DNA from: Mycobacterium sp.
GTDB taxonomy: Bacteria; Actinomycetota; Actinomycetes; Mycobacteriales; Mycobacteriaceae
Length of the DNA stretch: 15,764 nt
Reading direction: 5' to 3'
Assembly (NCBI GenBank): GCA_020438915.1
Contig: JAGQTR010000142.1
Location: forward strand, 1-15,764
How positions within the stretch are numbered: position 1 is the first letter of the stretch; every line of letters starts with the position of its first letter. A program made the translations under genes and the position numbers. The notes below the pieces were generated by a model. It was given only the letters and a program-made list of their open reading frames with translations. It was not told the DNA's origin and did not search any database. Positions 1 through 7,387 of the stretch are shown here, in pieces.

Positions 1-1
1 C

Positions 2-259
2 GACGTGTACCTGATCGACCCGGCGTTGCAAGTGCTCGGACACTCGATGCGGTCGCGAAGTCACCGCATCGGAACCACGGATTCCTCGGTGTGGTTCCAC
101 CGCGCGGTGCGCGCCGATCAGTGGAATCTGCTCGAATGCCGCTCACCAGCGGCAGGGCGCGGCCGCGGCGTGGTGACCGCGAGCCTGCTTCGCGAGGACG
201 GCGTCATCGCGGCGACGCTGGTCCAGGAGGGACTCATCGCAGCGCGGGAGCCTGCGTAG
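2..259 (+). CDS. tesB: Acyl-CoA thioesterase II, C-terminal part (5' end outside window)
   Basis: The reading frame is open from the window edge to a TAG at 257-259, so only the last 85 codons are present. The visible part matches the second hot-dog half of TesB-type thioesterases: LIDPALQVLGHSMR is followed by a WFHRAVRADQWNLLECRSP block, a small-residue stretch AAGRGRGVVTASLLREDG and the ending VAxxxQEGLIAAR-like ATLVQEGLIAA. This family hydrolyses acyl-CoA to free fatty acid and CoA in the cytoplasm. The gene is convergent with the ligase-acyltransferase gene on the minus strand and overlaps its end by 26 bp. The N-terminal half and the start cannot be seen. Confidence 0.85.
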   Translation, partial: DVYLIDPALQVLGHSMRSRSHRIGTTDSSVWFHRAVRADQWNLLECRSPAAGRGRGVVTASLLREDGVIAATLVQEGLIAAREPA

Positions 260-2735
260 CCGCCGGGGCAATGAGCCTGCGTTCGCGACGCTGATTGCGC
301 AGCAGCGTCACCGTCGCGGTGAGGGTGACGCCGACCGCGATCGATGCGATCACACCGACCACCGGATGGCTGCCGAACAGCGGATACACCTGGTAGTGGG
401 TGAGGTAGGTGTACAGCGATGCCTCCGCGACGATTCCGGCGCCGGCCGCGATCGCCGACGGGCACCTCACTGTGGGCAGCCACACCAGAAGCACCATCCC
501 GACGAGGACGAGCGCCTCGCGAAGGTCGCTGCCGAAGTAGCCGTACACACCCACGATCAGCGCGACGGTCACCAGCGCACGCTGCCGGACCGTCGTCGCC
601 TTCGCCGCCGCCCAACCCGCCGCGAAGAACCAGAACGTCAGAACCGTGAACCATGCGTCGCTGCCCAGGCCCAGCCCCGGCACGTCGAAACGTAGCGCCA
701 TGCCGAACGCGAGGAACGCGGCGGCGACGGCGAACGAATGCCGGCGTTCGAGCCGATCGACGGCGGGCAACCAAAACACCGCCGCCAGCACGATCAACGT
801 CCACACCAGCACTTCGACAAACCACAGCCGTCCAGCGGTCATGCTGTCGTGAGGTCCCAGAAACTTGTTGGCCAGCAACAGATTCGTCGGGTGGTAGTCG
901 TCGGTCAGTACCAGCGCCACCGCGACCCACAGAATTGAGGGAACCGCGATCCAAGCGATCGTGGCGCGTAGATGGCGGACCCGGGCCAGCCGCGGAACCG
1001 GGGTCAGGCAGAACCGGCCGAAGTTGTATCCGGCGACTCCGAGCAGAATGTGCGCGCCGCCCCACAACGTGAACAGCTCGGCGTGTGAACCGACGATCAA
1101 CACGATCGCCGCTGCCCGCAGCGCGACGCTGGTTTCCAGCGTGCTGCCCCACGACGCCCACCATCGTCGCGGCGGATCCGGTAGGGCGTCGAGCTCACGC
1201 AGCGACAGCCGCTGCCATTGTGCCGGCAGTCGACCGAGCGCACGTTCGAGTCGCACCGACATCATCACGTAGGACAGCGAGTTGCCGCCCAGGTCGACGA
1301 AGCTGGCGTCGCGGTCGATATCGGCGGGGTCGAGCTGCAGAACATCGGCGAACAATGCGCGTAGGTCGGATTTCTCGGGTACCGCCGCGGCGGGCACGCC
1401 GCGCGGGGAAACCAGCGCTCTCACGGTCGGGTAGTCAGGTTTGCCCGACTCCAGCAGAGGTAGTTGCGGCACGCACACCGCAGTGACCGCTGCGGGCGGC
1501 ACACCGGCCGCGCCGGCCGCCAGACGCTGCACTTCTTGCCGGTCATGGCCGCCGGCGGCTACGACCGCGAGGCGCTCGCCCTTGTCGGTGCACAGCGCCC
1601 GCACACCGTGCTCGCGCAGCGTGGTCTCGAGCTGCTGCAGATCGATGCGAAGACCGTACATTTTCGCAAAACGGCTGCTGCGCCCTATGACTTCGTAGAG
1701 TCCCTCGTCCCCGCGGCGGGCGATGTCACCGGTCCGCAGCTCATCCAGTGTGGCACCAAGCATGAGATCGGGCAGCGCGTGCGCGTAACCCATCATGACG
1801 TTGGGCCCGCGGAACACCAACTCGCCGGTGCCGTCGTCGGGCCATCCGTCGGCTGCCTCGATGGAGAACGATCCACCCGGAATGGGACGACCGATTGCCG
1901 AGGGGTGAGATTTAGCCAAATCCGGTGGTAGGTAAGCCATTCGGGCCGTCGCCTCGGTCGCTCCGTACATCACGAAGAGTCGCCAGCCCTGCCGGTCGCC
2001 GAGTTCGGCGAACCTTCGCACCTGCTCCGGCGGCATGGCGCCGCCGGCCTGGGTCAGGTATCGCAGATGGGGGAGATCCATCGATTCCAGGCCGACCCGG
2101 TCGAGTAGCTCGAAGGTGTACGGAACCCCGGCGAACGAGGTGCCGCGGTGGCGGCCGAACAGTTCCCAGAATTCGGCGTCGGCCACCGAGTGCTCGGTCA
2201 GGATGAGCGCGGCGCCGGCCAGTAGGTGGCTGTGCACCACCGACAAGCCGTAGCAGTACGACATCGGCAATGTGGTTGCTGCCCTGTCGGTTCTGCGAAT
2301 GTCGAGGTATTGGGCAATGGCCGCGGCGTTGGCGATCAAATTGGATCGGGAGAGCCTGACCAACTTCGGAGACCCGGTGCTTCCCGAGGTGGACATCAGC
2401 AGCGCGAGATCCTTGTGCAGCCGGTGGCTGCCGCCGGGACGGATCTGCACGCCGGATTCGTCGATGACGACGTCGGGTTGGTAGGTGTCGATCATTTCGC
2501 TGTGGTCTCGGCCTGGGGGCACCGGAAGCACGACGTGTGCGCCGGCCAGGGCCCCCAGGTAGTGGACCAAGGTGTCGACGTCGTTGCGCGTCTCCAAGAG
2601 CACCAGCCGGCGCCGGCGGCCCAACATGTGGGCTACGAAATCGACCCGGTCAGCGAGTTCGAGGTAGCTGAGCTGCTCGGATCCGGAGAGCACCGCGATG
2701 TGGTCACCTTGCCGGCGCAGGTGATCGACCAGCAT
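234..2735 (-). CDS. Three-domain acyl-acid ligase / acyl carrier / acyltransferase-3 membrane enzyme
   Basis: This is an 833-residue fusion. Residues ~1-445 form an AMP-forming adenylation domain: phosphate loop STSGSTGSPK (~115-124), YGATEAT (~257-263), RTGD (~334-337) and the C-terminal catalytic lysine in SGKPD (~432). Residues ~455-525 form an acyl carrier domain with the phosphopantetheine serine in DLGGNSLS (~486). Residues ~530-815 are strongly hydrophobic with about eight to ten membrane segments. They begin with the R-X10-H motif of the acyltransferase-3 family (R540, H551) and contain WFVEVLVW and YLTHYQVYPLFG. By family logic, an acid is activated, loaded on the carrier and passed across or within the membrane to an unknown acceptor. 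The amino-acid-type Asp of NRPS adenylation domains is not evident, so the acid is probably a fatty, short-chain or aryl acid. I chose the ATG at 2735 because GGAAAGGA precedes it. A TTG at 2789 is possible but would place the start inside the presumed operator. Confidence 0.8.
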   Translation of the reverse strand: MLVDHLRRQGDHIAVLSGSEQLSYLELADRVDFVAHMLGRRRRLVLLETRNDVDTLVHYLGALAGAHVVLPVPPGRDHSEMIDTYQPDVVIDESGVQIRPGGSHRLHKDLALLMSTSGSTGSPKLVRLSRSNLIANAAAIAQYLDIRRTDRAATTLPMSYCYGLSVVHSHLLAGAALILTEHSVADAEFWELFGRHRGTSFAGVPYTFELLDRVGLESMDLPHLRYLTQAGGAMPPEQVRRFAELGDRQGWRLFVMYGATEATARMAYLPPDLAKSHPSAIGRPIPGGSFSIEAADGWPDDGTGELVFRGPNVMMGYAHALPDLMLGATLDELRTGDIARRGDEGLYEVIGRSSRFAKMYGLRIDLQQLETTLREHGVRALCTDKGERLAVVAAGGHDRQEVQRLAAGAAGVPPAAVTAVCVPQLPLLESGKPDYPTVRALVSPRGVPAAAVPEKSDLRALFADVLQLDPADIDRDASFVDLGGNSLSYVMMSVRLERALGRLPAQWQRLSLRELDALPDPPRRWWASWGSTLETSVALRAAAIVLIVGSHAELFTLWGGAHILLGVAGYNFGRFCLTPVPRLARVRHLRATIAWIAVPSILWVAVALVLTDDYHPTNLLLANKFLGPHDSMTAGRLWFVEVLVWTLIVLAAVFWLPAVDRLERRHSFAVAAAFLAFGMALRFDVPGLGLGSDAWFTVLTFWFFAAGWAAAKATTVRQRALVTVALIVGVYGYFGSDLREALVLVGMVLLVWLPTVRCPSAIAAGAGIVAEASLYTYLTHYQVYPLFGSHPVVGVIASIAVGVTLTATVTLLRNQRRERRLIAPAATQAPALR

Positions 2736-2765
2736 CCAGGGGGTCCTTTCCGCGCCGGGGTGCGA

Positions 2766-2796
2766 GGTAAGTGAGTGCAGGCTTACCAATATTACC
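2766..2796 (-). promoter_or_regulatory. Candidate IdeR/DtxR-type operator and -10 element of the ligase-acyltransferase gene
   Basis: The plus-strand 19-mer at 2772-2790, TGAGTGCAGGCTTACCAAT, matches the IdeR consensus TTAGGTWAGSCTWACCTWA at 13 of 19 positions, including the unbroken core AGGCTTACC. Around it lie the inverted half-sites GGTAAG (2766-2771) and CTTACC (2782-2787), plus a further TTACC at 2792-2796. On the minus strand TAATAT (2794-2789) could be the -10 box, which would put the operator over the transcription start, as expected for a repressor. No convincing -35 is seen. It may instead serve another regulator. Confidence 0.4.
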
Positions 2797-2835
2797 TGCA
2801 GCTGTCACCTGCAGCCCGGATGGCGGCGACCGCGA

Positions 2836-3678
2836 TCACATCCGAGCGGACCGACTCCTGATGAAGCTGTACACGCCGAAGGCGGCGATCCCCAGCGCCG
2901 CGGCGATCAGCAAGAACTTCCCGAACGGCGCCTGCCCCAACGTTTTGACTGCCGCGTCGATGCCGGTGGCCTTCGACGGGTCGGCCTGCAGCGTCGCGAC
3001 GATGACGAGCAGCCCGGCACCGGCGAGCACGAGCCCCTTCGCGGCGTAGCCGGTGAGACCGATACCGATGACAGCGGTGCCGCCGGACCCGCGCAGATCG
3101 TCGAGAAACTTCTGCGATACCCCTTTGTAGACGTGGTATCCGCCGACAGCGATGACGCCGAGGCCGACCCCGATCAGCATCGCCTTGCCCCATCCGGACT
3201 GCATCAGCTGTGCCGACATTCCGGCGTTCTGCTGACCGCTGGACTGCCCGCTGCCCATCGCGAACCGCGCCGCGGACAGGGCGATCGCGAAGTTCGCGAG
3301 TGCCAATCCCAGCGATTTCGCGCGCTTCCAGGCCGGATTGTCGTCGTTGGCGCCGGAACGCTCCCCGGGTTTGGAACCGATGACGGCTTCGGCGATCCTC
3401 CACAGCCCCAGCGCCACGAGGCCGACTGCGGCAACCCATAGCGCGATCTTTCCGCCGGTCTGACCGGCGAGGGTGGCCAGCGCGCCTGACTGGTCGGCGT
3501 TGGCGCCGGCGCCGGTGAACGCCAGTTGCAGGACGATGTAGGCGATCAGCAGGTGTAGAACACCACTGGCGGCGAAGCCGGCACGTGCGACGTGTTCGAA
3601 GGCATCGCTGTTGGTGGCCCGGTCGACCGCAGCGTGCACTGAGCCCTGTTCGGATCCGGGCGAAGATCTGGTGGCCAT
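2836..3678 (-). CDS. DUF1206 membrane protein, six helices in three repeats
   Basis: This 280-residue protein begins at an ATG preceded by AGGAGG at ideal spacing. It has six hydrophobic segments (~31-52, 74-99, 123-141, 162-187, 205-232 and 252-274) arranged as three two-helix units. Each unit opens with a small-residue helix such as RAGFAASGVLHLLIAYI, and the first two close with a helix ending G-x-W/H near RIAEAV or HVYKGV. This is the layout of DUF1206 proteins, which are common in actinobacteria and have no established biochemical role. A glycine-serine-glutamine stretch (SGQSSGQQNAG) links helices 3 and 4. The gene stands behind a SigF-type promoter, which suggests a stationary-phase or envelope-stress role. 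That role is inference. Confidence 0.85.
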   Translation of the reverse strand: MATRSSPGSEQGSVHAAVDRATNSDAFEHVARAGFAASGVLHLLIAYIVLQLAFTGAGANADQSGALATLAGQTGGKIALWVAAVGLVALGLWRIAEAVIGSKPGERSGANDDNPAWKRAKSLGLALANFAIALSAARFAMGSGQSSGQQNAGMSAQLMQSGWGKAMLIGVGLGVIAVGGYHVYKGVSQKFLDDLRGSGGTAVIGIGLTGYAAKGLVLAGAGLLVIVATLQADPSKATGIDAAVKTLGQAPFGKFLLIAAALGIAAFGVYSFIRSRSARM

Positions 3679-3708
3679 GACGTCCTCCTGGACGATCGAT
3701 GGGCCCGT

Positions 3709-3735
3709 ATACCCACCGTGTGACACCGGCGAAAC
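3709..3735 (-). promoter_or_regulatory. SigF-type promoter of the DUF1206 gene
   Basis: Read on the minus strand, GTTT (3735-3732) is followed by exactly 17 nt and then GGGTAT (3714-3709). This matches the mycobacterial SigF consensus GTTT-N15-17-GGGTA(T/C). The predicted transcription start near 3702 leaves about 24 nt of leader carrying the AGGAGG site before the ATG at 3678. Confidence 0.65.
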
Positions 3736-3763
3736 GTCCATGGTGTGGGTGGGGCGGGCGCAT

Positions 3764-4390
3764 TCAGGATGGGAGCCGGGCCACCCGCACCTGGATGTGT
3801 CCGCCGCGCACGGATGCGCAGCGCACGTCGGCCAGTGCTTCGATCGCGGTCCATGGGTGGGCGTCGATGTCGGAGCCGCCGAGCCGGCAGGCCAGCCGGG
3901 CCAGCGGGGTCCATACCCTGGCCCACCCAATTGGTTTCTGCATATCGACGACCGCCACCTGGCCACCGGTACGGGTCACCGCCATCATCACCGACACTGC
4001 CTGGCGCCAACCCGGCATCAGTGACAGGGCGTAGGTGCTGATGGTGACGTCAAAGCGGTCGCCACCATCCAAAGATGCCGCATCCAGCGTCGTCGCGTCG
4101 GCTTCGATGAGGCGCACGTTCTTCCAGGCTGCCGAATGTGCTCTCCGGCGTGCCTGTTCGAGCATCTGCATGCTGGTATCGACGGCGGTGATCGAGCCGG
4201 TCGGACCGATCCGGCGCTGCAGGTGGGCAAAGTTCAACCCGGTACCACAGCCGACGTCGAGGACGCGGTGGCCGGGTCGCAGGTCCAGAAGTTCGATGGC
4301 GGCCACGCGGCCGGCAGCGTACACCGGCCACTCCGCGGAGATCAGGTCGTAAAAGCGCGCCGAGGCGGTGTAGCGGGCCGGTCGTGGCAT
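3764..4390 (-). CDS. Class I SAM-dependent methyltransferase (UbiE / phospholipid N-methyltransferase-like)
   Basis: A 208-residue Rossmann-fold methyltransferase. Motif I is VLDVGCGTG (43-51), followed by the acidic ribose-binding residue in AVDTS (71), the adenine-contact EAD (96-98), a motif IV-like FDVTISTYALSLM (113-125) and the post-motif GGQVAVVDM (142-150). The N-terminal YDLISAEWPVYAAGR resembles small UbiE-like enzymes that act on lipids or quinones, but the substrate cannot be read from the sequence. The ATG at 4390 is the only in-frame ATG close to the fold, and its ribosome-binding site is weak. It is divergent from the flavoprotein gene, with 86 bp between the starts, and lies 85 bp upstream of the DUF1206 gene on the same strand. 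Confidence 0.8.
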   Translation of the reverse strand: MPRPARYTASARFYDLISAEWPVYAAGRVAAIELLDLRPGHRVLDVGCGTGLNFAHLQRRIGPTGSITAVDTSMQMLEQARRRAHSAAWKNVRLIEADATTLDAASLDGGDRFDVTISTYALSLMPGWRQAVSVMMAVTRTGGQVAVVDMQKPIGWARVWTPLARLACRLGGSDIDAHPWTAIEALADVRCASVRGGHIQVRVARLPS

Positions 4391-4443
4391 CGGCAGTCCG
4401 TTCGTCGGTGTTCGACCCGGCGTTTGGGTGGAACGTCTCGTAC

Positions 4444-4474
4444 GGGAACTCCGCGACCCGTCCCGGGGGTTCCC
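4444..4474 (+). promoter_or_regulatory. Candidate SigH/SigE-type promoter, also an inverted repeat, upstream of the flavoprotein gene
   Basis: GGAAC (4445-4449), 18 nt and GGTT (4468-4471) fit the mycobacterial ECF sigma pattern GGAA(C/T)-N18-20-(C/G)GTT used by SigH and SigE. The same bases form a perfect inverted repeat GGGAAC-N19-GTTCCC (4444-4449 / 4469-4474), which could be an operator. If it is a promoter, transcription would begin at or next to the ATG at 4477, giving a leaderless mRNA. Confidence 0.4.
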
Positions 4475-4476
4475 TG

Positions 4477-5961
4477 ATGGTGGCCCCTCTGATGTTGACG
4501 AGAAAACCTGAATCGACCCGACGCGCACCGGCCGACATCGTGGTGATCGGTGGTGGAACCGCGGGCATCGTCGCGGCGAAGACGGCAGCCGGGTTCGGCG
4601 CGAAGGTCGTTCTCGTCGAACGCGACCGCACCGGAGGGGACTGCCTGTGGACCGGATGTGTGCCGTCGAAGGCGTTGATCGCCGCGGGGTCCGCGGCCGC
4701 AGCGATCCGCCGTGGCCAGACGTTCGGCATCACCGCCTCGAACGTCAGCATTGACTTTCCCAAGGTGATGGCACATGTGCGGGGCGCAGTCGCGACCATC
4801 GCCCCAGTCGACTCCCCGCAGGCGCTATCCGACGCCGGGGTGGTGGTGATCAATGGCTGCGCCCGATTCACCGGGCCGCGCAGCCTCGCCATCGGCGAGG
4901 ACGCCCTCACCTTCACCCAGGCTGTGATCGCCACCGGTGCCCGCCCCGCGGTACCCGAACTCGCCGGTCTGCAGACCGTCGAGTACCTGACCAGCGAAAC
5001 GATCTGGGACCTCGACGAACTGCCACGACGGCTGCTGGTGCTCGGTGGCGGCAGCATCGGCTGCGAGCTGGCACAGGCATTTTCCCGGCTCGGCGCGGCG
5101 GTCACGATCATCGAAGCCGCCGACACCCTGGTCCCGAAAGAGGACCCGGCAGCCGCCCGGGCACTCACCGCGGCGATGGTCGCCGACGGCGTCGAGGTGG
5201 TGACCGCGGCCGCCGCACAGTCGATCACCGAAAAGACGCTGACCCTCGCCGACGGACGGGCGTTCGGCTTCGACCGGGTGCTGGTCGCGGTCGGTCGCAC
5301 GCCCAGGACCGACTCCATCGGACTCGACCTCGCCGGGGTGGCCACCGATGGCCGCGGCTACGTCACCGTCGATGGGCACCTGCGCACCTCCAACCCGAGA
5401 ATCTGGGCTGCCGGCGACCTGACCGGTCACCCGCAGTTCACCCACACCGCCGGCATGCACGGCAGCATCGCGGCCACCAACGCGGTGCTGGGACTGGGCC
5501 GAAGTGTCGACACCACCGCCGAACCCCGCGTCACCTTCACCGATCCCGAGATCGCCGCGGTCGGGGTCAGCCCGCAGTCCGCCCGGCGAGACCCGGGCCT
5601 GCGCGTGGTCACGCTGGCCCACCATGACCTCGACCGCGCGATCGCCGAGGCCGACACCGGTGGTCTGGCTCAGCTCGTCCTGGACCGCAGGCGCCGGATC
5701 GTCGGTGCCGCCGTGGTGGGTCCCCGGGCCGGAGAAACGATCGGGGAACTGGTCTTGGCGGTCAATCAGGGCCTGCACACCCGCGACCTTGCCGGCGCAA
5801 CGCACCCCTACCCGACCTACAACGACGCCCCGTGGAACGCGTCGATCGCCGACGTCCGCAGTCAATTGCAGGGTCCGGTAGTGGCGCGCCTGATCTTCGT
5901 CCTCACCCGCCTTCGCCGCAGCTGGCTGCGGTTGCGTACCGTGGCCAACTCCGGCCGATAG
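4477..5961 (+). CDS. Pyridine nucleotide-disulfide oxidoreductase (mercuric reductase / lipoamide dehydrogenase superfamily), substrate unknown
   Basis: A 494-residue two-dinucleotide flavoprotein. FAD is bound at VVIGGGTAGIVAA (22-34), the redox-active disulfide is C56-C61 in GGDCLWTGCVPSK, NAD(P)H is bound at VLGGGSIGCELAQ (188-200), the second FAD motif is IWAAGDLTG (309-317) and a dimerisation domain spans ~350-460. At the C-terminal active site, where lipoamide dehydrogenase has a His-Glu pair, this protein reads HPYPTYND (443-450), with Tyr in place of the His. The paired C-terminal cysteines of true mercuric reductase are absent, and so is the N-terminal metal-binding domain. It ends in a basic, partly hydrophobic tail. 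ATG 4477 was preferred to ATG 4492; the 5' reading frame is open further upstream. The gene is followed by a membrane protein gene after 41 bp. Confidence 0.82.
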   Translation: MVAPLMLTRKPESTRRAPADIVVIGGGTAGIVAAKTAAGFGAKVVLVERDRTGGDCLWTGCVPSKALIAAGSAAAAIRRGQTFGITASNVSIDFPKVMAHVRGAVATIAPVDSPQALSDAGVVVINGCARFTGPRSLAIGEDALTFTQAVIATGARPAVPELAGLQTVEYLTSETIWDLDELPRRLLVLGGGSIGCELAQAFSRLGAAVTIIEAADTLVPKEDPAAARALTAAMVADGVEVVTAAAAQSITEKTLTLADGRAFGFDRVLVAVGRTPRTDSIGLDLAGVATDGRGYVTVDGHLRTSNPRIWAAGDLTGHPQFTHTAGMHGSIAATNAVLGLGRSVDTTAEPRVTFTDPEIAAVGVSPQSARRDPGLRVVTLAHHDLDRAIAEADTGGLAQLVLDRRRRIVGAAVVGPRAGETIGELVLAVNQGLHTRDLAGATHPYPTYNDAPWNASIADVRSQLQGPVVARLIFVLTRLRRSWLRLRTVANSGR

Positions 5962-6002
5962 ATTCGGCACTCCTGCCGCCTCAGAAACGAGAGGAGCAAC
6001 CG

Positions 6003-6497
6003 TTGCCGCTGAAACTCCTGCGGCTGGCGACGATACTGCTTGTCGCGCTCCTGACGGGGCTGGCCTTCGCCCATGTCCTGGAACGGCCCGCCAAGTTGCA
6101 GTACGAACCCACCCTCTACATCACCCTGCAACAGACCCTTTATGTCCAGTGGGGTCCGCCGAACGTCGGAGGCGTGCTCGAACCCGCGGCGGTTGTGGCC
6201 ACCGCACTCCTAGCGTTCTTCACCCGTAGGACTTGGCGCGAGTCGCGGTTCTACCTCGGCGCACTGGCCGCGCTGCTATTGGCGTTCCCGGTTGTCTTCT
6301 TCTGGTTGGTCGGTCCGGCGAACTCCGCCTTCCTCGGCACTACGTTGCCCGAAATTCCGCCCGATTGGGCGCAGCAGCGCTCGAACTGGGAAACCGGGCA
6401 CGCCATCCGCTTTGGGCTGCAGTTCACAGCCTTGGCTCTTCTCGTCCTACCGTCGGCGGTGGGCTGGGTATCTACCGGCAGCCGAACCGGTCGATGA
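6003..6497 (+). CDS. Small integral membrane protein, DUF1772-like
   Basis: A 164-residue protein with about four membrane segments: residues ~5-25, 60-76, 82-105 and 137-158. It opens with a helix ending FAHVLERPAKLQ and contains a conserved-looking NWETGHAIRFGLQFTALALL, in which the W-x-x-G/L-H-x-x-R spacing recalls DUF1772/anthrone-oxygenase-like membrane proteins. That assignment is tentative. The TTG at 6003 is chosen because GAGAGGAG lies 7-8 nt upstream; longer starts would overlap the flavoprotein gene. It is probably co-transcribed with the flavoprotein. Its 3' end overlaps the convergent dehalogenase gene by 26 bp. Confidence 0.65.
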   Translation: MPLKLLRLATILLVALLTGLAFAHVLERPAKLQYEPTLYITLQQTLYVQWGPPNVGGVLEPAAVVATALLAFFTRRTWRESRFYLGALAALLLAFPVVFFWLVGPANSAFLGTTLPEIPPDWAQQRSNWETGHAIRFGLQFTALALLVLPSAVGWVSTGSRTGR

Positions 6498-7338
6498 TCG
6501 CTGCGGCGATGCGCTCGGGTGCGTCCTCCTGAATGTAGTGGCTGGCGTCGGGCAGTTCGACCAAGACGTGGTCGGGGAACGTAGCCTGCATCCGCGGCAG
6601 CATCTGCGCGGCTTTGAAGGCGAAATCCTTCATGCCCCACACGAACAAGGCGGGCTTGTCTCCCAGAGTCGCCGGCACGTCACGGGCAAGGCGTTCCAGC
6701 AGTGGGCGGGCCGCCAGGATCTGCTTTGGCAACTCGGCGACGCCTGTTCGCGCCTCTGGCGACGGCTGGACCGCGCGGTAGTGTGCCATCTCCGTCGGGG
6801 TCAATGTCCGAGTGGTCGCCATCGGGATGAGACGCTCGACGAAGAAATTCCTGTTCAGGATAGCCTTCTGCAAAGGCGGACTGGACATCACTTTGCTGAA
6901 CACTTTCATTCGCGGCGTGTCTGTGGGCCAAAACCAGTTGTTGCCCAACACAATTCCACTCACCCGGGCGGAGCGCGCGGTGGCGACGGCGAGGCTGACC
7001 GGGCCGCCCCAGTCTTGGCCCATCGAAAGGTATCCCTCGAGGCCGAGGGAGTCGACGAGTTCGCCGATGACGCCGGCGTGTTCCTCGACGGTGTAGCTGT
7101 ATCCGGTTGGGCGATCCGAGAGTCCGAAGCCCGGATAGTCCGGGGCGATACACCGGAACCGGTCCCGCAGCCCGGCGATGATGTCACGGTAGAGGAAGCT
7201 CCAGGTCGGGTTGCCGTGACAGAGCAGGATCGGGGTGCCACTGCCTTCATCGATGTAGTGCACCCGGCCCTGCGAGCTGTCGAACCATCGGGACGTGAAC
7301 GGGTAAAGCTCGCGGTCCGGTGTGAAACCGATTTGCAT
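6472..7338 (-). CDS. dmbC: Haloalkane dehalogenase, HLD-III / DmbC type
   Basis: A 288-residue alpha/beta-hydrolase. The halide-binding and oxyanion segment is CHGNPTWS (N43), the nucleophile Asp109 sits in MGQDWGG with halide-stabilising Trp110 next to it, a candidate acid is Asp238 in WGMKD, and the general base is His267 in DASHYIQED. Haloalkane dehalogenases hydrolyse a carbon-halogen bond to an alcohol and halide in the cytoplasm. The opening FTPDxxLYPFxSRWFDSSxGR and the LGNNWFWPTD and SKVMSSPP segments resemble M. tuberculosis Rv1833c (DmbC) as I recall it, rather than DhaA/LinB types. The ATG at 7338 has GGGAG 7-8 nt upstream. The physiological substrate is unknown, and epoxide hydrolase activity is a less likely alternative. 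Confidence 0.82.
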   Translation of the reverse strand: MQIGFTPDRELYPFTSRWFDSSQGRVHYIDEGSGTPILLCHGNPTWSFLYRDIIAGLRDRFRCIAPDYPGFGLSDRPTGYSYTVEEHAGVIGELVDSLGLEGYLSMGQDWGGPVSLAVATARSARVSGIVLGNNWFWPTDTPRMKVFSKVMSSPPLQKAILNRNFFVERLIPMATTRTLTPTEMAHYRAVQPSPEARTGVAELPKQILAARPLLERLARDVPATLGDKPALFVWGMKDFAFKAAQMLPRMQATFPDHVLVELPDASHYIQEDAPERIAAAIIDRFGCR

Positions 7339-7387
7339 TGGCTGACTCCCGTGCTCGCGTGGCGATCGAAGGTATGGCCAAATCGTA

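Noticed and set aside
2736..2789. TTG start extending the ligase-acyltransferase by 18 residues
   Set aside because: It has no ribosome-binding site and would begin inside the presumed operator; ATG 2735 has GGAAAGGA at proper spacing.
2794..2814. Direct repeat ACCTGCAG (2794-2801 and 2807-2814)
   Set aside because: Only two short copies in GC-rich sequence; it may be chance, though it lies in the ligase promoter region.
4050..5345. 431-codon open frame antisense to the methyltransferase and flavoprotein genes
   Set aside because: It mirrors the coding strand of clear enzymes, is low-complexity Ser/Ala/Thr/Pro rich and shows no domain; a typical high-GC shadow.
4477..5961. Annotation as mercuric reductase (merA)
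   Set aside because: It lacks the N-terminal metal-binding domain and the C-terminal cysteine pair, and no other mer genes are nearby.
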